NCBI GenBank assembly: GCA_004173355.1
Contig: SEAD01000024.1
Location: 1 to 46,139, forward strand
Length of the DNA: 46,139 nt
Direction: 5' to 3'
Source of the DNA: Chitinophagaceae bacterium
GTDB lineage: Bacteria; Bacteroidota; Bacteroidia; Chitinophagales; Chitinophagaceae
Shown here one piece after another: positions 27,201 through 34,064 of the stretch. A program made the position numbers and the translations under genes. Numbering within the stretch: position 1 is the first letter of the stretch; every line of letters starts with the position of its first letter. The notes beneath the pieces are model-generated. The model was not told the origin of the DNA. It searched no databases and was given only the letters and a program-made list of their open reading frames with translations.

Positions 27201-27451
27201 TGACCGGTACGAAGAAGCACGATCTCCAGTTTACATTTGATGTGTTCAACCTGACAAACCTGATCGACAAAGGTGCAGGCCGCCAGTACGCTGTTACCAA
27301 CCAGGCTTACAGCATCCTGACTGCCGTCAGCCGCACAGGCGGTATTGCGCCGGGAACGGGTTACAACTTTACTCCCGGACAAACTCCATGGAGCATGTCG
27401 TTTGGTTCAAGGTTCCAGGGCCAGGTTGGTCTCCGGTACACTTTCAACTAA
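24296..27451 (+). CDS. Oar-like TonB-dependent outer-membrane receptor
   Basis: A 1051-residue outer-membrane protein. The signal peptide (LKRILFLLVIGLAVNSISAQ) is followed by a carboxypeptidase-D regulatory-like domain (about 23-110), a TonB-box-like LAAVVVTGTGTTKR segment (about 113-126), a plug domain (to about 240, with FNNITIDGAVNNDVFGL and the GAGVNAVTRSGTN motif) and a large 22-strand-type barrel. The PWEHVIDARFTQDFF stretch near the end and the overall layout match Oar-like receptors rather than SusC: there is no SusD partner nearby. The ATG at 24296 is chosen because it begins the signal peptide; an in-frame GTG at 24176 would add a non-signal extension. It is monocistronic, ending in a strong terminator. 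The ligand is unknown. Confidence 0.87.
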   Translation: MLKRILFLLVIGLAVNSISAQVTTSAISGTVKTSDGSGLAGATVTAIHLPTGTNYTTLSRTDGGYNIVNMVPGGPYKVEITFVGFQTYSQTNISLPLGENTRFDADLSNNNETLAAVVVTGTGTTKRKTGASTSVSREQINALPTLSRSLSDFTRLTPQANGNSFGGASNRFNNITIDGAVNNDVFGLSGSGTPGGQAATTPISLDAIQEIQVVLAPYDITYGNFTGAGVNAVTRSGTNNVEGSAYYFYRNQNTIGKDPVSRVKSTKFSDKQYGLRVGAPIIKNKLFIFANVELARRTAPTIFNAGDNNAVLTTAAAQALAADVQARYGYDVGSFDAINAETQSDKIFARIDWNINSKHSLVARHNYISAFDDNISRSATLFRFGNNTYRFNNEQNISVVELRSRFSNRFSNNLIVGVHRIRDSRSTLGTPFPSVEIFQGSGTIQFGSERSSTANELDQDIFEVTDNFKIFKGKHTFTIGTHNEFFKFRNLFINNLSGRWRFANIADFNANQPRQFDVTFSADKTANPRPSAEFKAAQLGFYAQDEFQVNTKFKLTYGIRVDVPQVITKPAYNRAVDSTFNGAYSTSNTPDGQLLFAPRVGFNYDVDGDRKLIVRGGAGIFSGRVPFVWLSNQFSNTGLLLRTTSETDNTPNAAPYTVNNGNGFVSDVNQQSNIGAAGNTYEVNLIDKKFKLPQVFRVNLAADAKLPGGINATFEAIYSKTINNVFYQDVNLTAPTGVVNQAYNNGADQRIAFGSSNALRRVNQNFTNAILISNTNKGYTTNLGVTLNKTAKNFFVQASYNYNIAQDVNSGASSTALSNWEFVQVVGSPNEAGLANSNYQLKHRITGIFSYSVEYLKHLKSSISFFYSGNSGQAFTYLVNGDLNSDGRFGNDLLYVPNDASEIRFVDLLNSAGNTVLYTAAEQSALFLQFVDNDPYLKKMKGNYTERNGRNTPWEHVIDARFTQDFFIMTGTKKHDLQFTFDVFNLTNLIDKGAGRQYAVTNQAYSILTAVSRTGGIAPGTGYNFTPGQTPWSMSFGSRFQGQVGLRYTFN

Positions 27452-27470
27452 TCGATCTTACCGATACAAC

Positions 27471-27508
27471 AGGGGCCGTCTCATCAAAAGGGACGGCCTC
27501 TTTTTTTT
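27471..27508 (+). terminator. Terminator of the Oar-like receptor gene
   Basis: Stem arms 27471-27480 (core GGCCGTC) and 27492-27501 (core GACGGCC) enclose an 11-base loop and are followed by a run of eight T. It begins 20 bases after the receptor stop and abuts the promoter of the next gene. Confidence 0.88.
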
Positions 27509-27525
27509 GGGGCCGCCCATAAACT

Positions 27526-27533
27526 TATCTTTG
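27526..27533 (+). promoter_or_regulatory. -7 promoter box of the carboxyltransferase gene
   Basis: TATCTTTG is a full match to TAnnTTTG and is followed by TCGCC. The start codon is 18 bases downstream, so the leader is about 12 bases. The candidate TTTG at 27506-27509 is only 16 bases upstream and lies inside the T-run of the preceding terminator, so the -33 contact is uncertain. Confidence 0.5.
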
Positions 27534-27550
27534 TCGCCTAACCTGCTAAT

Positions 27551-29179
27551 ATGAATACAACCGATCTCAACAGGAATGAAGAAACGATGCGGGCGGCACT
27601 GGCCGAGCGTAACAAACGCCTCGACAAAATCAGCCTGGGCGGTGGCGCAAAAGCTATTGCCAGGCAGAAAGAAAAAAACAAACTCACGGCAAGGGAAAGG
27701 ATCAGCTACCTGCTGGACAAGGACCGCCCTTTCATTGAACTGGGAGCTTTCGCGGGGTATGAGATGTATGAACAGGATGGCGGTTGTCCCGCAGGTGGCA
27801 CCGTAGCAGGGACCGGATATATCAGCGGACGGCAATGTGTGATCCTGGCCAACGACCAGACCGTCAAAGCCGGTGCATGGTTCCCGATCACGGGGAAAAA
27901 AAACCTTCGGCTCCAGGAGATTGCCATGGAAAACCACCTGCCGGTTATTTACCTCGTGGACAGTGCCGGTGTGTACCTCCCGCTGCAGGACGAGATCTTT
28001 CCCGACAAGGAGCATTTCGGACGGGTATTCCGGAACAACGCCATCCTCAGCAGTATGGGTGTACCACAGATCGCCGCAGTGATGGGTGCCTGCGTGGCAG
28101 GAGGCGCATACCTCCCGGTAATGAGTGATGAAGTGCTGATGGTGGAAAATGCCGGATCCATCTTCCTCGCAGGTCCTTACCTGGTGAAGGCGGCTATAGG
28201 TGAGGACATTGATGCCGAAACCCTTGGCGGTGCAGCCACCCATGCAAATATTTCGGGCATCGCAGACTACACATTCAGTACCGAATTGGAATGCCTTGAC
28301 CATATCAAAAAAACAATGGGTATGCTGGCAGACAAACCTACTGCGGGTTTCAGCCGGATTGAACCGGTGTTGCCGGTAAAAGACCCGAATGCGTTATACC
28401 AGGTATTTGCGGGCGACGGTAAGCCGTATGATGTGGTTGAACTCATCGAGCGGCTGGTGGATGGTTCCGCATTTGAGCAGTTCAAGGAAGATTATGGAAA
28501 AACGATCGTTTGCGGATATGCGCGCATCGATGGCTGGGCGGTTGGTATTGTGGCAAACCAGCGTAAAATAGTGAAGAGTGCGAAAGGTGAAATGCAGCTC
28601 GGCGGTGTGATCTATAACGACAGCGCTGACAAGGCCGCGCGGTTTATCATGAACTGCAACCAGAAAAAAATCCCGCTGGTATTCCTGCAGGACGTCACCG
28701 GGTTTATGGTTGGGAGCCGCAGCGAACATTCGGGCATCATTAAAGACGGTGCCAAGCTGGTAAATGCCGTGGCCAATTCCGTAGTGCCGAAGATCACCAT
28801 CATTACCGGCAACTCGTATGGTGCGGGTAACTATGCGATGTGTGGCAAAGCATACGATCCGCGGTTTATTTATGCATGGCCTTCGGCAAAGATTGCGGTG
28901 ATGGGTGGCGACCAGGCCAGCAGTACCCTGCTCCAGATCCAGGTAGCCGGTATGAAAGCCAGGGGCCTTGAGCCGGTAAAGGAAGAACAGGAGGCGTTGC
29001 TGAAGGACATCCGCGGGCGTTATGAAAAGCAGACCAGCCCGTACTATGCTGCGGCGAGACTCTGGGTGGATGAGATCATTGACCCGCTGGATACACGGAA
29101 AGTTATTTCCGAAGGAATCCATGCGGCGAACCACAATCCCGTGCAGCGGGAATTCAGCGTGGGAGTATTCCAGGTTTAA
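27551..29179 (+). CDS. Acyl-CoA carboxylase carboxyltransferase subunit, methylcrotonyl-CoA carboxylase beta-like
   Basis: A 542-residue carboxyltransferase with two crotonase-fold halves. It moves CO2 from carboxybiotin to an acyl-CoA. The closest match from memory is the beta subunit of 3-methylcrotonyl-CoA carboxylase of leucine breakdown: LPLQDEIFPDKEHFGRVF (about 140-157), MGACVAGGAYLPVMSDE (about 178-194), EDIDAETLGGAATH (about 218-231), and the second-half motif YGAGNYAMCGKAYDPRF. A propionyl- or geranyl-CoA enzyme is less likely but not excluded. The biotin-carboxylase/carrier subunit is not in the window. A perfect -7 box lies just upstream. rnhA starts 9 bases after its stop, an odd functional pairing that probably reflects packing only. 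Confidence 0.9.
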   Translation: MNTTDLNRNEETMRAALAERNKRLDKISLGGGAKAIARQKEKNKLTARERISYLLDKDRPFIELGAFAGYEMYEQDGGCPAGGTVAGTGYISGRQCVILANDQTVKAGAWFPITGKKNLRLQEIAMENHLPVIYLVDSAGVYLPLQDEIFPDKEHFGRVFRNNAILSSMGVPQIAAVMGACVAGGAYLPVMSDEVLMVENAGSIFLAGPYLVKAAIGEDIDAETLGGAATHANISGIADYTFSTELECLDHIKKTMGMLADKPTAGFSRIEPVLPVKDPNALYQVFAGDGKPYDVVELIERLVDGSAFEQFKEDYGKTIVCGYARIDGWAVGIVANQRKIVKSAKGEMQLGGVIYNDSADKAARFIMNCNQKKIPLVFLQDVTGFMVGSRSEHSGIIKDGAKLVNAVANSVVPKITIITGNSYGAGNYAMCGKAYDPRFIYAWPSAKIAVMGGDQASSTLLQIQVAGMKARGLEPVKEEQEALLKDIRGRYEKQTSPYYAAARLWVDEIIDPLDTRKVISEGIHAANHNPVQREFSVGVFQV

Positions 29180-29188
29180 AAAACAAAA

Positions 29189-29650
29189 ATGTCATCGATT
29201 ACAATTTATACAGATGGTTCGGCCCGTGGCAATCCGGGTCCCGGAGGATACGGGACGGTAATGATGGCCGGACAACATCGCAGGGAATTATCACAGGGTT
29301 ACCGCCGCACTACCAATAACCGGATGGAACTGATGGCGGTGATAGCCGCACTGGAAGCCATGAAAAAAGAAGGGATGGAACTTGACATTTATTCCGATAG
29401 CCAGTATGTGGTGAAAGCCATAAAAGAAGGCTGGCTGAAAAAATGGATAGCGACCAATTTTGCCGGGGGAAAAAAGAACAGTGATCTGTGGAAACGTTTC
29501 CATGGGCTGTCAGCTAAACATAAAATCCGCATGCACTGGGTAAAAGGGCATGCGGATAATCCGTTTAATAACCGTTGCGATGAACTGGCCACACAGGCTG
29601 CGGATGGCAAACACCTGCTGGTGGACGAGGGCTATGAAGCGCCCGTTTAG
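29189..29650 (+). CDS. rnhA: Ribonuclease HI
   Basis: A 153-residue RNase HI, which cuts the RNA strand of RNA-DNA hybrids. The four carboxylates are in place: Asp9 (IYTDGSARGNPGPGGYG), Glu47 (NNRMELMA), Asp70 (YSDSQYVV) and Asp131 (NNRCDELA), with the catalytic His121 (VKGHADN). Size matches the classical bacterial enzyme, including the basic helix region with several Lys and Trp (about 79-102). It starts 9 bases after the carboxyltransferase gene and its stop overlaps the stop of the convergent membrane-protein gene by four bases. Confidence 0.97.
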   Translation: MSSITIYTDGSARGNPGPGGYGTVMMAGQHRRELSQGYRRTTNNRMELMAVIAALEAMKKEGMELDIYSDSQYVVKAIKEGWLKKWIATNFAGGKKNSDLWKRFHGLSAKHKIRMHWVKGHADNPFNNRCDELATQAADGKHLLVDEGYEAPV

Positions 29651-30252
29651 TATTCTCTGGCAACCTGCGTACGGGTGCTGGCTGCGGGACGGGTCAGTAA
29701 TACAAATACCCCGAACAGCAGGAAGGACCAGGCGAGGTCACCGATGATAAAGTTGAAACTGAAACCATGGATCCAGCCATAGTCGCGGTAAAACGCAAGG
29801 CCATCCCCGTAACAGAGCATCAGGCCGTCAAATGTTTTGGGGCGTGCATAACCGGCGCCGCTGAACCAGACCAGGAAGTTAGAGGCCAGGAAATAAAGCA
29901 GGGATCCCACAGTTGTGTAAAAGGTTATCTGTATAAGATTTTTCTTCTTCATGAGTGAGCCAAACAGCGTCAGCAGCATGAAGAGAATATAGTTGGAAAC
30001 CTGGCCATCATAAAAACCGGGAACCGGTGCCATTCCGCCAAGGAAAAGCACGTGGAACAGTAGGTCAGACAGGAAAAGCGAGAGCAACGGAACCAGCAGG
30101 GCTATTTTGCGATCGGAGAAAACGGCACCCCCGAAGATCGCCATCGCCAGTTGCGGGGCAAGTCCGGCAGGTAATCCGGGAATCACCCGGTACACGGATG
30201 AAGTTATAAGCAGCAGCACGAAAGCAATAATAGCCGTTTTGTTTCCTTTCAT
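29647..30252 (-). CDS. DUF6580 family membrane protein
   Basis: A 201-residue integral membrane protein with about six hydrophobic segments (ATG at 30252, beginning KGNKTAIIAFVLLLI). The sequence agrees with the DUF6580 family as I remember it: PQLAMAIFGGAVFSDRK near residue 33-49, LLSLFLSDLLFH (about 56-67), and ASNFLVWFSGAGY followed by GLMLCYGDGLAFYRD. The topology resembles substrate-binding (S) components of ECF vitamin transporters, but I see no energising ATPase nearby, so a transport role is a guess. manA lies 39 bases upstream on the same strand, so the two may be co-transcribed. A possible -7 box TATTTTCG (30270-30277) could give it its own start. Confidence 0.75.
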   Translation of the reverse strand: MKGNKTAIIAFVLLLITSSVYRVIPGLPAGLAPQLAMAIFGGAVFSDRKIALLVPLLSLFLSDLLFHVLFLGGMAPVPGFYDGQVSNYILFMLLTLFGSLMKKKNLIQITFYTTVGSLLYFLASNFLVWFSGAGYARPKTFDGLMLCYGDGLAFYRDYGWIHGFSFNFIIGDLAWSFLLFGVFVLLTRPAASTRTQVAREY

Positions 30253-30269
30253 ATTCTTGTGTTTCGATG

Positions 30270-30277
30270 CGAAAATA
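30270..30277 (-). promoter_or_regulatory. Possible -7 box upstream of the DUF6580 gene
   Basis: TATTTTCG on the - strand, a TAnnTTCG variant. It lies in the 39-base gap after manA, 17 bases before the ATG. Tentative; no -33 box was identified. Confidence 0.28.
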
Positions 30278-30291
30278 ATCAAATATCCCGA

Positions 30292-31491
30292 TCAGGCAGG
30301 TACCGAAGCCTTATATATCAGCGATTTCCCCGAAGCGCGCAGGGTCACTTCCTGTCCCGGGAAGATAACCCCTGAGGGTTCGCCTGCATGCAATTTCACG
30401 CTGGCATTGCCCGCCACCAGTTCGGCCTCGCCGTCAATCAGCAGGAATACTTCCGTGGTTACCGGGTTTATTTTTACCTCATCCCCTGCTTCGAGTTCAA
30501 AACCGCTCAGTTCAAAATCGGGTGCAGGTGTTTTATAAATGATTTCCTTGCCCTTGCGGACGCCGGAGAGCAGTTCGGGTTCAGTCGGCTCACAAACCAC
30601 ATGTTTCAGCAATTCGGGTACATCTACATGTTTATTGGTCAGTCCGCCACGCAGCACATTGTCCGAGCTTGCCATAATTTCCACATTCCATCCTTCCAGG
30701 TAGGCATGCGGGATGCCTGCATCCTGGAACACTGCCTGGCCTTTGTCGGTCCTTACCACATTGAAGAGATACACGGAAAAAATGCCGCGATCGGTTTCGG
30801 AAAAAGTAAGTGCCGCACGTGCTGCCCAGAAATCTTCCGATGACTTTTCCAGTTTGCCGGCTTTATACAACGGGATGATACGGTCGAGCAATACACGCAG
30901 CCTCGCCGACACTTCTTCCTGTGGCAGCTCCATCACATAGGCGTACACACCCTTATAGGATCCTTCTGCAAAAACAGGTGCCAGGAAATTGAGTTCGCTT
31001 ACGCTATCAAGTGTCGCCCGGAGTTTGTCTTCGGGTTTGAATCCGTGCAGGAGCCAGAATTCACCCATGGCCACCATCAGTTCGGGTTTGTGGTTGCGGT
31101 CTTTGTAGTTCCTTTTCGGGTCAGACAGCGGGAGCCCGGTTGCCTCTTCCTTTTCAAAATCGATGACCGCCGCTTTTTTATTGGGGTGTACCTGGATCGA
31201 CAGCATGTTCTTTACATCAAGGGCCTTCAGCAGGTAAGGTACATTGCCGAAGTCTGCGTTCACCTTCGCTCCAAGACGTGCAACCGGATCCTGTGCCACA
31301 TAATCGCGCAGCAATACCGGTTCGATATCCGGACCGGATACCGTACAATCTGCCTGCGGATGTACACCCAGCCAGAATTCTGCTTCGGGGGTGGAGGATT
31401 CCTGTTTTTCCCCCAGTAATTTCGGGATAAACCTCGTGCCGCCCCAGTCATAATTCTTTACTGTTCCCGTTAACCTGCCAATGCCTGCCAT
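30292..31491 (-). CDS. manA: Mannose-6-phosphate isomerase, class I
   Basis: A 399-residue type I phosphomannose isomerase that interconverts mannose-6-phosphate and fructose-6-phosphate and supplies GDP-mannose for surface polysaccharide. Zinc ligands of the cupin site are visible: Gln100 and His102 (SIQVHPNK), Glu137 (HKPELMVAMG) and His262 (AGIPHAYLEG); the catalytic Arg is probably Arg281 in NVLRGGLTNKHVD. The N-terminus (RLTGTVKNYDWGG) is conserved. ATG 31491 is chosen; the frame is open to 31614 but that extension overlaps the divergent yraN gene. A perfect -7 box lies 23 bases upstream. Confidence 0.95.
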   Translation of the reverse strand: MAGIGRLTGTVKNYDWGGTRFIPKLLGEKQESSTPEAEFWLGVHPQADCTVSGPDIEPVLLRDYVAQDPVARLGAKVNADFGNVPYLLKALDVKNMLSIQVHPNKKAAVIDFEKEEATGLPLSDPKRNYKDRNHKPELMVAMGEFWLLHGFKPEDKLRATLDSVSELNFLAPVFAEGSYKGVYAYVMELPQEEVSARLRVLLDRIIPLYKAGKLEKSSEDFWAARAALTFSETDRGIFSVYLFNVVRTDKGQAVFQDAGIPHAYLEGWNVEIMASSDNVLRGGLTNKHVDVPELLKHVVCEPTEPELLSGVRKGKEIIYKTPAPDFELSGFELEAGDEVKINPVTTEVFLLIDGEAELVAGNASVKLHAGEPSGVIFPGQEVTLRASGKSLIYKASVPA

Positions 31492-31513
31492 AATACCTTT
31501 TTTAACTTGGCGG

Positions 31514-31521
31514 CAAAGATA
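31514..31521 (-). promoter_or_regulatory. -7 promoter box of manA
   Basis: TATCTTTG on the - strand is a full match to TAnnTTTG and is followed by CCGCC, exactly as at valS. The leader to the ATG at 31491 would be about 16 bases. The box lies only four bases before the yraN start on the other strand. No TTTG was found 19 bases further upstream. Confidence 0.55.
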
Positions 31522-31525
31522 ATGC

Positions 31526-31882
31526 ATGGCATCACACAATACACTGGGCAAACTCGGTGAAATACTGGCGTTGCACTGGCTGAAAGACCATGGATTTACC
31601 GTGCTGGAACACAACTGGCGGTTCAGGCGTTACGAACTGGATGTGGTGGCGTTGAAAGCCGGTGTGTTACATTTCGTGGAGGTGAAGACACGTGTTGAAT
31701 CGCCGTTTGGCCATCCGGAGGATGCTGTTGGATATAAAAAATTCAGCCGGCTGAAATCAGCAGCACAGGCCTATATCAACCAGCAGCCCGGTTATCGCTG
31801 GATCCAGTATGATATCCTGGCTATTACGGTGAAGCAGGGGGCTGATCCGGCATATCTCCTGCTGGAAGATGTTTATATGTGA
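31526..31882 (+). CDS. YraN family protein (UPF0102)
   Basis: A 118-residue protein of the YraN/UPF0102 family, which has a restriction-endonuclease-like fold but no settled function. The nuclease-like residues are present: Glu37 and Asp39 (RRYELDVVA) and the E-x-K motif Glu52-x-Lys54 (HFVEVKTR). The N-terminal GKLGEILALHWLKDHGF motif is typical. ATG 31526 fits the family start. It is divergent from manA with 34 bases between start codons, and its last 10 bases overlap the end of the convergent YkgJ-type gene. Confidence 0.9.
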   Translation: MASHNTLGKLGEILALHWLKDHGFTVLEHNWRFRRYELDVVALKAGVLHFVEVKTRVESPFGHPEDAVGYKKFSRLKSAAQAYINQQPGYRWIQYDILAITVKQGADPAYLLLEDVYM

Positions 31883-32409
31883 GCAGGTGCGGTGAAGGAT
31901 GCCGGGCTTTGGTCCATCATCAGTTCAACGAAGCGGTAGGTTGCGGGACAATGACTGATATTCTGTTTGTGTACATGTACATAGTCCCGCAGTTTTTTAC
32001 GAAGGTGCGGAAAACCTGCGCAGTCAGCCGGCCGCACTTCATAAATGCTGCATTTATTGTCCTTCAGGTTGAGGAACTGGCAGGGTTCTTTTTTATTGAT
32101 CCAGTCGCGGTCACCTGACCGCTCTTTCTTCAGCCATTTTTCCCGGAAGCTTTCTACCGATTCGCCAAGGAACCGTGCAATGCGTTTTGTATCCTGCAGG
32201 TTAAAAGTGGGAGTCATCGTTTTGCAGCAGTTGGCGCAGGACAGGCAATCGATTTCCTGCCATACCTGTTTTTCCACTTCAATGGTGATGGCCTGGAGCC
32301 GGCGTGTCGGGAACCCTTCTGCTTTCGAGAGGAAACGTTTCATCCTTCGTTTGTGTTCCTTTGCTGTTTTGCGGAACAGGTCGAGATCGATGGGCTTTTT
32401 CCGTGGCAT
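31873..32409 (-). CDS. YkgJ family cysteine-cluster protein
   Basis: A 178-residue putative zinc- or iron-chelating protein. Eight cysteines are arranged as in the YkgJ/CxxCxxCC family: Cys55, Cys58, Cys61 and Cys62 in CLSCANCC, then Cys110 (EPCQF), Cys120 (NKCSIYEVRPADC), Cys130 and Cys154. The basic N-terminus (about 1-35) is rich in Lys and Arg. Function is unknown; the motifs suggest a metal or iron-sulfur site. I start at ATG 32409, which begins PRKKPIDLDLF; upstream codons overlap a divergent promoter region. Its 3' end overlaps yraN by 10 bases. A TAACTTCG box lies three bases before this ATG, which would predict a leaderless mRNA. Confidence 0.86.
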   Translation of the reverse strand: MPRKKPIDLDLFRKTAKEHKRRMKRFLSKAEGFPTRRLQAITIEVEKQVWQEIDCLSCANCCKTMTPTFNLQDTKRIARFLGESVESFREKWLKKERSGDRDWINKKEPCQFLNLKDNKCSIYEVRPADCAGFPHLRKKLRDYVHVHKQNISHCPATYRFVELMMDQSPASFTAPAHI

Positions 32410-32412
32410 AAC

Positions 32413-32420
32413 CGAAGTTA
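32413..32420 (-). promoter_or_regulatory. Possible -7 box of the YkgJ-type gene
   Basis: TAACTTCG on the - strand ends only three bases before the ATG at 32409, so a transcript from it would begin at or near the start codon. It matches the TAnnTTCG variant seen before ribBA. No -33 box found. Confidence 0.28.
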
Positions 32421-32427
32421 AAAGAAT

Positions 32428-32458
32428 TTTGTTCCGGAAACTGCATTGGCTACTTTTG
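32428..32458 (+). promoter_or_regulatory. Promoter of the lipoprotein-xerD unit
   Basis: TTTG (32428-32431), 19 bases, then TACTTTTG (32451-32458): a full match to the Bacteroidota consensus in both boxes and in spacing. The start codon at 32482 lies 23 bases after the -7 box, giving a leader of about 17 bases. Confidence 0.75.
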
Positions 32459-32481
32459 TCCGAACCCAAATAACATTTATT

Positions 32482-33147
32482 ATGAGGATACTTTTCGCTG
32501 CCGCGGCCGTACTTGCCGGATCCCTGTTTTTTGTTTCCTGCAAGTCAGATGCCGCAACCAAAGCAGGTTTCTGCGATACGGTGTGCGTGAAAGACAGTAT
32601 GAAGTTTGTGCTCTCCACGCATAAGCTCAAACCATATGTCAATATCTCGCCGGCCAACTGCGAAGCCGACAGTGTCACCTGGGGTTATGAATTCAAAGGG
32701 GCGGAACGCCAGATGCATATCACTGCGCTCACCGGTGGCAGTCCGGTAAAAATCAATCCGGCGATGCTCTCCTGCCATATAACCGATACCAGCTATTTCT
32801 GGCTCTCGTTTAATAATTGTGCTACGGGCCGGGGTTACCTCGCCAAAGTCCGGTTCAATGCATCCGGAACTATCGCGCAGCCGATCACCAGTGCGTTCAA
32901 TGGCTTCGATCCCAAATTTGCTGTGGCGGAGGGACTGGCCGTATGGAGCGACCGCGGCAACATTTTTACTGAAGACATGCAGACGGGAAAAAAAGCACAG
33001 ATGACATTCGGGCAACGCCTGCCGATCGATTATGATAACCTGCACGATTTTGTGGATTCGATCAGCGTAACGGCCACAAAAATCTGGGCAAAAGTGCTGG
33101 TCGACAAGGACTGGAAAGTATTTGAAAAAGATATCACGCTGAAGTGA
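32482..33147 (+). CDS. Hypothetical lipoprotein
   Basis: A 221-residue lipoprotein of unknown function. The signal peptide ends in the lipobox FFVSC with Cys20. The mature part starts with a cysteine-rich stretch (GFCDTVCVKDS, about 29-39), and more cysteines lie near residues 60, 98 and 112, so disulfide bonds are possible. Alternating strand patterns over the rest (AVWSDRGNIFTEDM, IWAKVLVDKDWKVFEKD) suggest a propeller-like or beta-sandwich fold, but I recognise no family. ATG 32482 is chosen because it begins the signal peptide; the frame is open back to 32446. It follows a perfect promoter and precedes xerD by 10 bases, so it probably heads the xerD transcript. Confidence 0.72.
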   Translation: MRILFAAAAVLAGSLFFVSCKSDAATKAGFCDTVCVKDSMKFVLSTHKLKPYVNISPANCEADSVTWGYEFKGAERQMHITALTGGSPVKINPAMLSCHITDTSYFWLSFNNCATGRGYLAKVRFNASGTIAQPITSAFNGFDPKFAVAEGLAVWSDRGNIFTEDMQTGKKAQMTFGQRLPIDYDNLHDFVDSISVTATKIWAKVLVDKDWKVFEKDITLK

Positions 33148-33157
33148 TGCAACCCGT

Positions 33158-34060
33158 ATGTGGGAATCATATAAAAAAGGATTCAGGGCATGGCTTTCAC
33201 TGGAGAAGTCGCTTTCCGATAATTCGGTGGAGGCTTACCTCCGTGACCTCGACAAACTCACGCTGTACCTAGGTGAAACCGGTGTTGCCCTGCCGCCTTC
33301 AGGGCTGGACCTGCCCGTATTGCAACGTTTCATCCGCTGGCTGGGCGAATTGGGTATGACACCTGCCTCGCAGGCAAGGATGATTTCCGGTATCAAAGGG
33401 TTTTATAAATACTGCCTGCTGGAAGGTATCAGTACCACAGACCCCACGGCGCTGCTCGAAAGCCCGAAGCTCCGACGCAAACTCCCCGACATCCTCAGCT
33501 TTTCCGAAATAGAATTGGTGATTGCAGCTATCGACCTCAGCAAACCCGAAGGCGGCCGAAACAAGGCGATGCTTGAAGTGATGTACAGCTGCGGGCTGCG
33601 TGTGAGTGAGCTGGTCAACCTGAAGCTTTCACAACTTTACCTGGATGTGGGATTTATCCGCGTCATCGGGAAAGGTGACAAGGAACGGCTGGTGCCCATT
33701 GGCTCGGAAGCAATAAAGTACCTGCTGATTTATGTGAAACAGGTCAGGGTGAAAGTGACGGCGAAACCGGGACAGGAAGACGTCGTCTTTCTCAACTCAC
33801 GCGGCACCGGGCTGTCACGGGTGATGGTGTTCCTGATCATCAGGGACCTGGTGGGCAAGGCCGGCATCCGTAAGACGGTATCTCCCCATACCTTCCGCCA
33901 TTCTTTTGCCACGCATCTCGTGGAAGGTGGTGCCGACCTGCGTGCTGTGCAGGAAATGATGGGCCATGAAAGCATCACCACCACCGAAATCTATACCCAC
34001 CTGGATCGTGAGTTCCTTCGCAAAACGCTCGAGAATTTCCATCCCGCATTCCACAAATAA
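33158..34060 (+). CDS. xerD: Tyrosine recombinase XerD
   Basis: A 300-residue site-specific recombinase, which with XerC (or alone) resolves chromosome dimers at dif. The catalytic set is complete: Arg148 (CGLRVSEL), Lys172 (IGKGDKERLVP), His244 and Arg247 (SPHTFRHSFATHL), His270 (MMGHESITTTEIYTH) and nucleophile Tyr279. The N-terminal SAM-like domain (about 1-100, including SDNSVEAYLRDLDKL) is present. Length is typical for XerD rather than a phage integrase, and no tRNA or att-like repeat is near, so I read it as the housekeeping enzyme. It is 10 bases downstream of a lipoprotein gene and convergent, 4 bases apart, with the glycosidase gene. Confidence 0.92.
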   Translation: MWESYKKGFRAWLSLEKSLSDNSVEAYLRDLDKLTLYLGETGVALPPSGLDLPVLQRFIRWLGELGMTPASQARMISGIKGFYKYCLLEGISTTDPTALLESPKLRRKLPDILSFSEIELVIAAIDLSKPEGGRNKAMLEVMYSCGLRVSELVNLKLSQLYLDVGFIRVIGKGDKERLVPIGSEAIKYLLIYVKQVRVKVTAKPGQEDVVFLNSRGTGLSRVMVFLIIRDLVGKAGIRKTVSPHTFRHSFATHLVEGGADLRAVQEMMGHESITTTEIYTHLDREFLRKTLENFHPAFHK

Positions 34061-34064
34061 CCAT

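Noticed and set aside
24296-27451. SusC/SusD polysaccharide utilisation locus
   Set aside because: The receptor is Oar-like, no SusD lies downstream, and the nearest glycosidase (GH43) is about 7 kb away on the other strand.
27458-28303. 281-codon frame antisense to the carboxyltransferase gene
   Set aside because: It crosses the terminator of the previous gene and the promoter of the next and has no family character.
33158-34060. Integrase of a mobile element
   Set aside because: The recombinase has XerD length and signature, and there is no tRNA, direct repeat, phage or transfer gene nearby.
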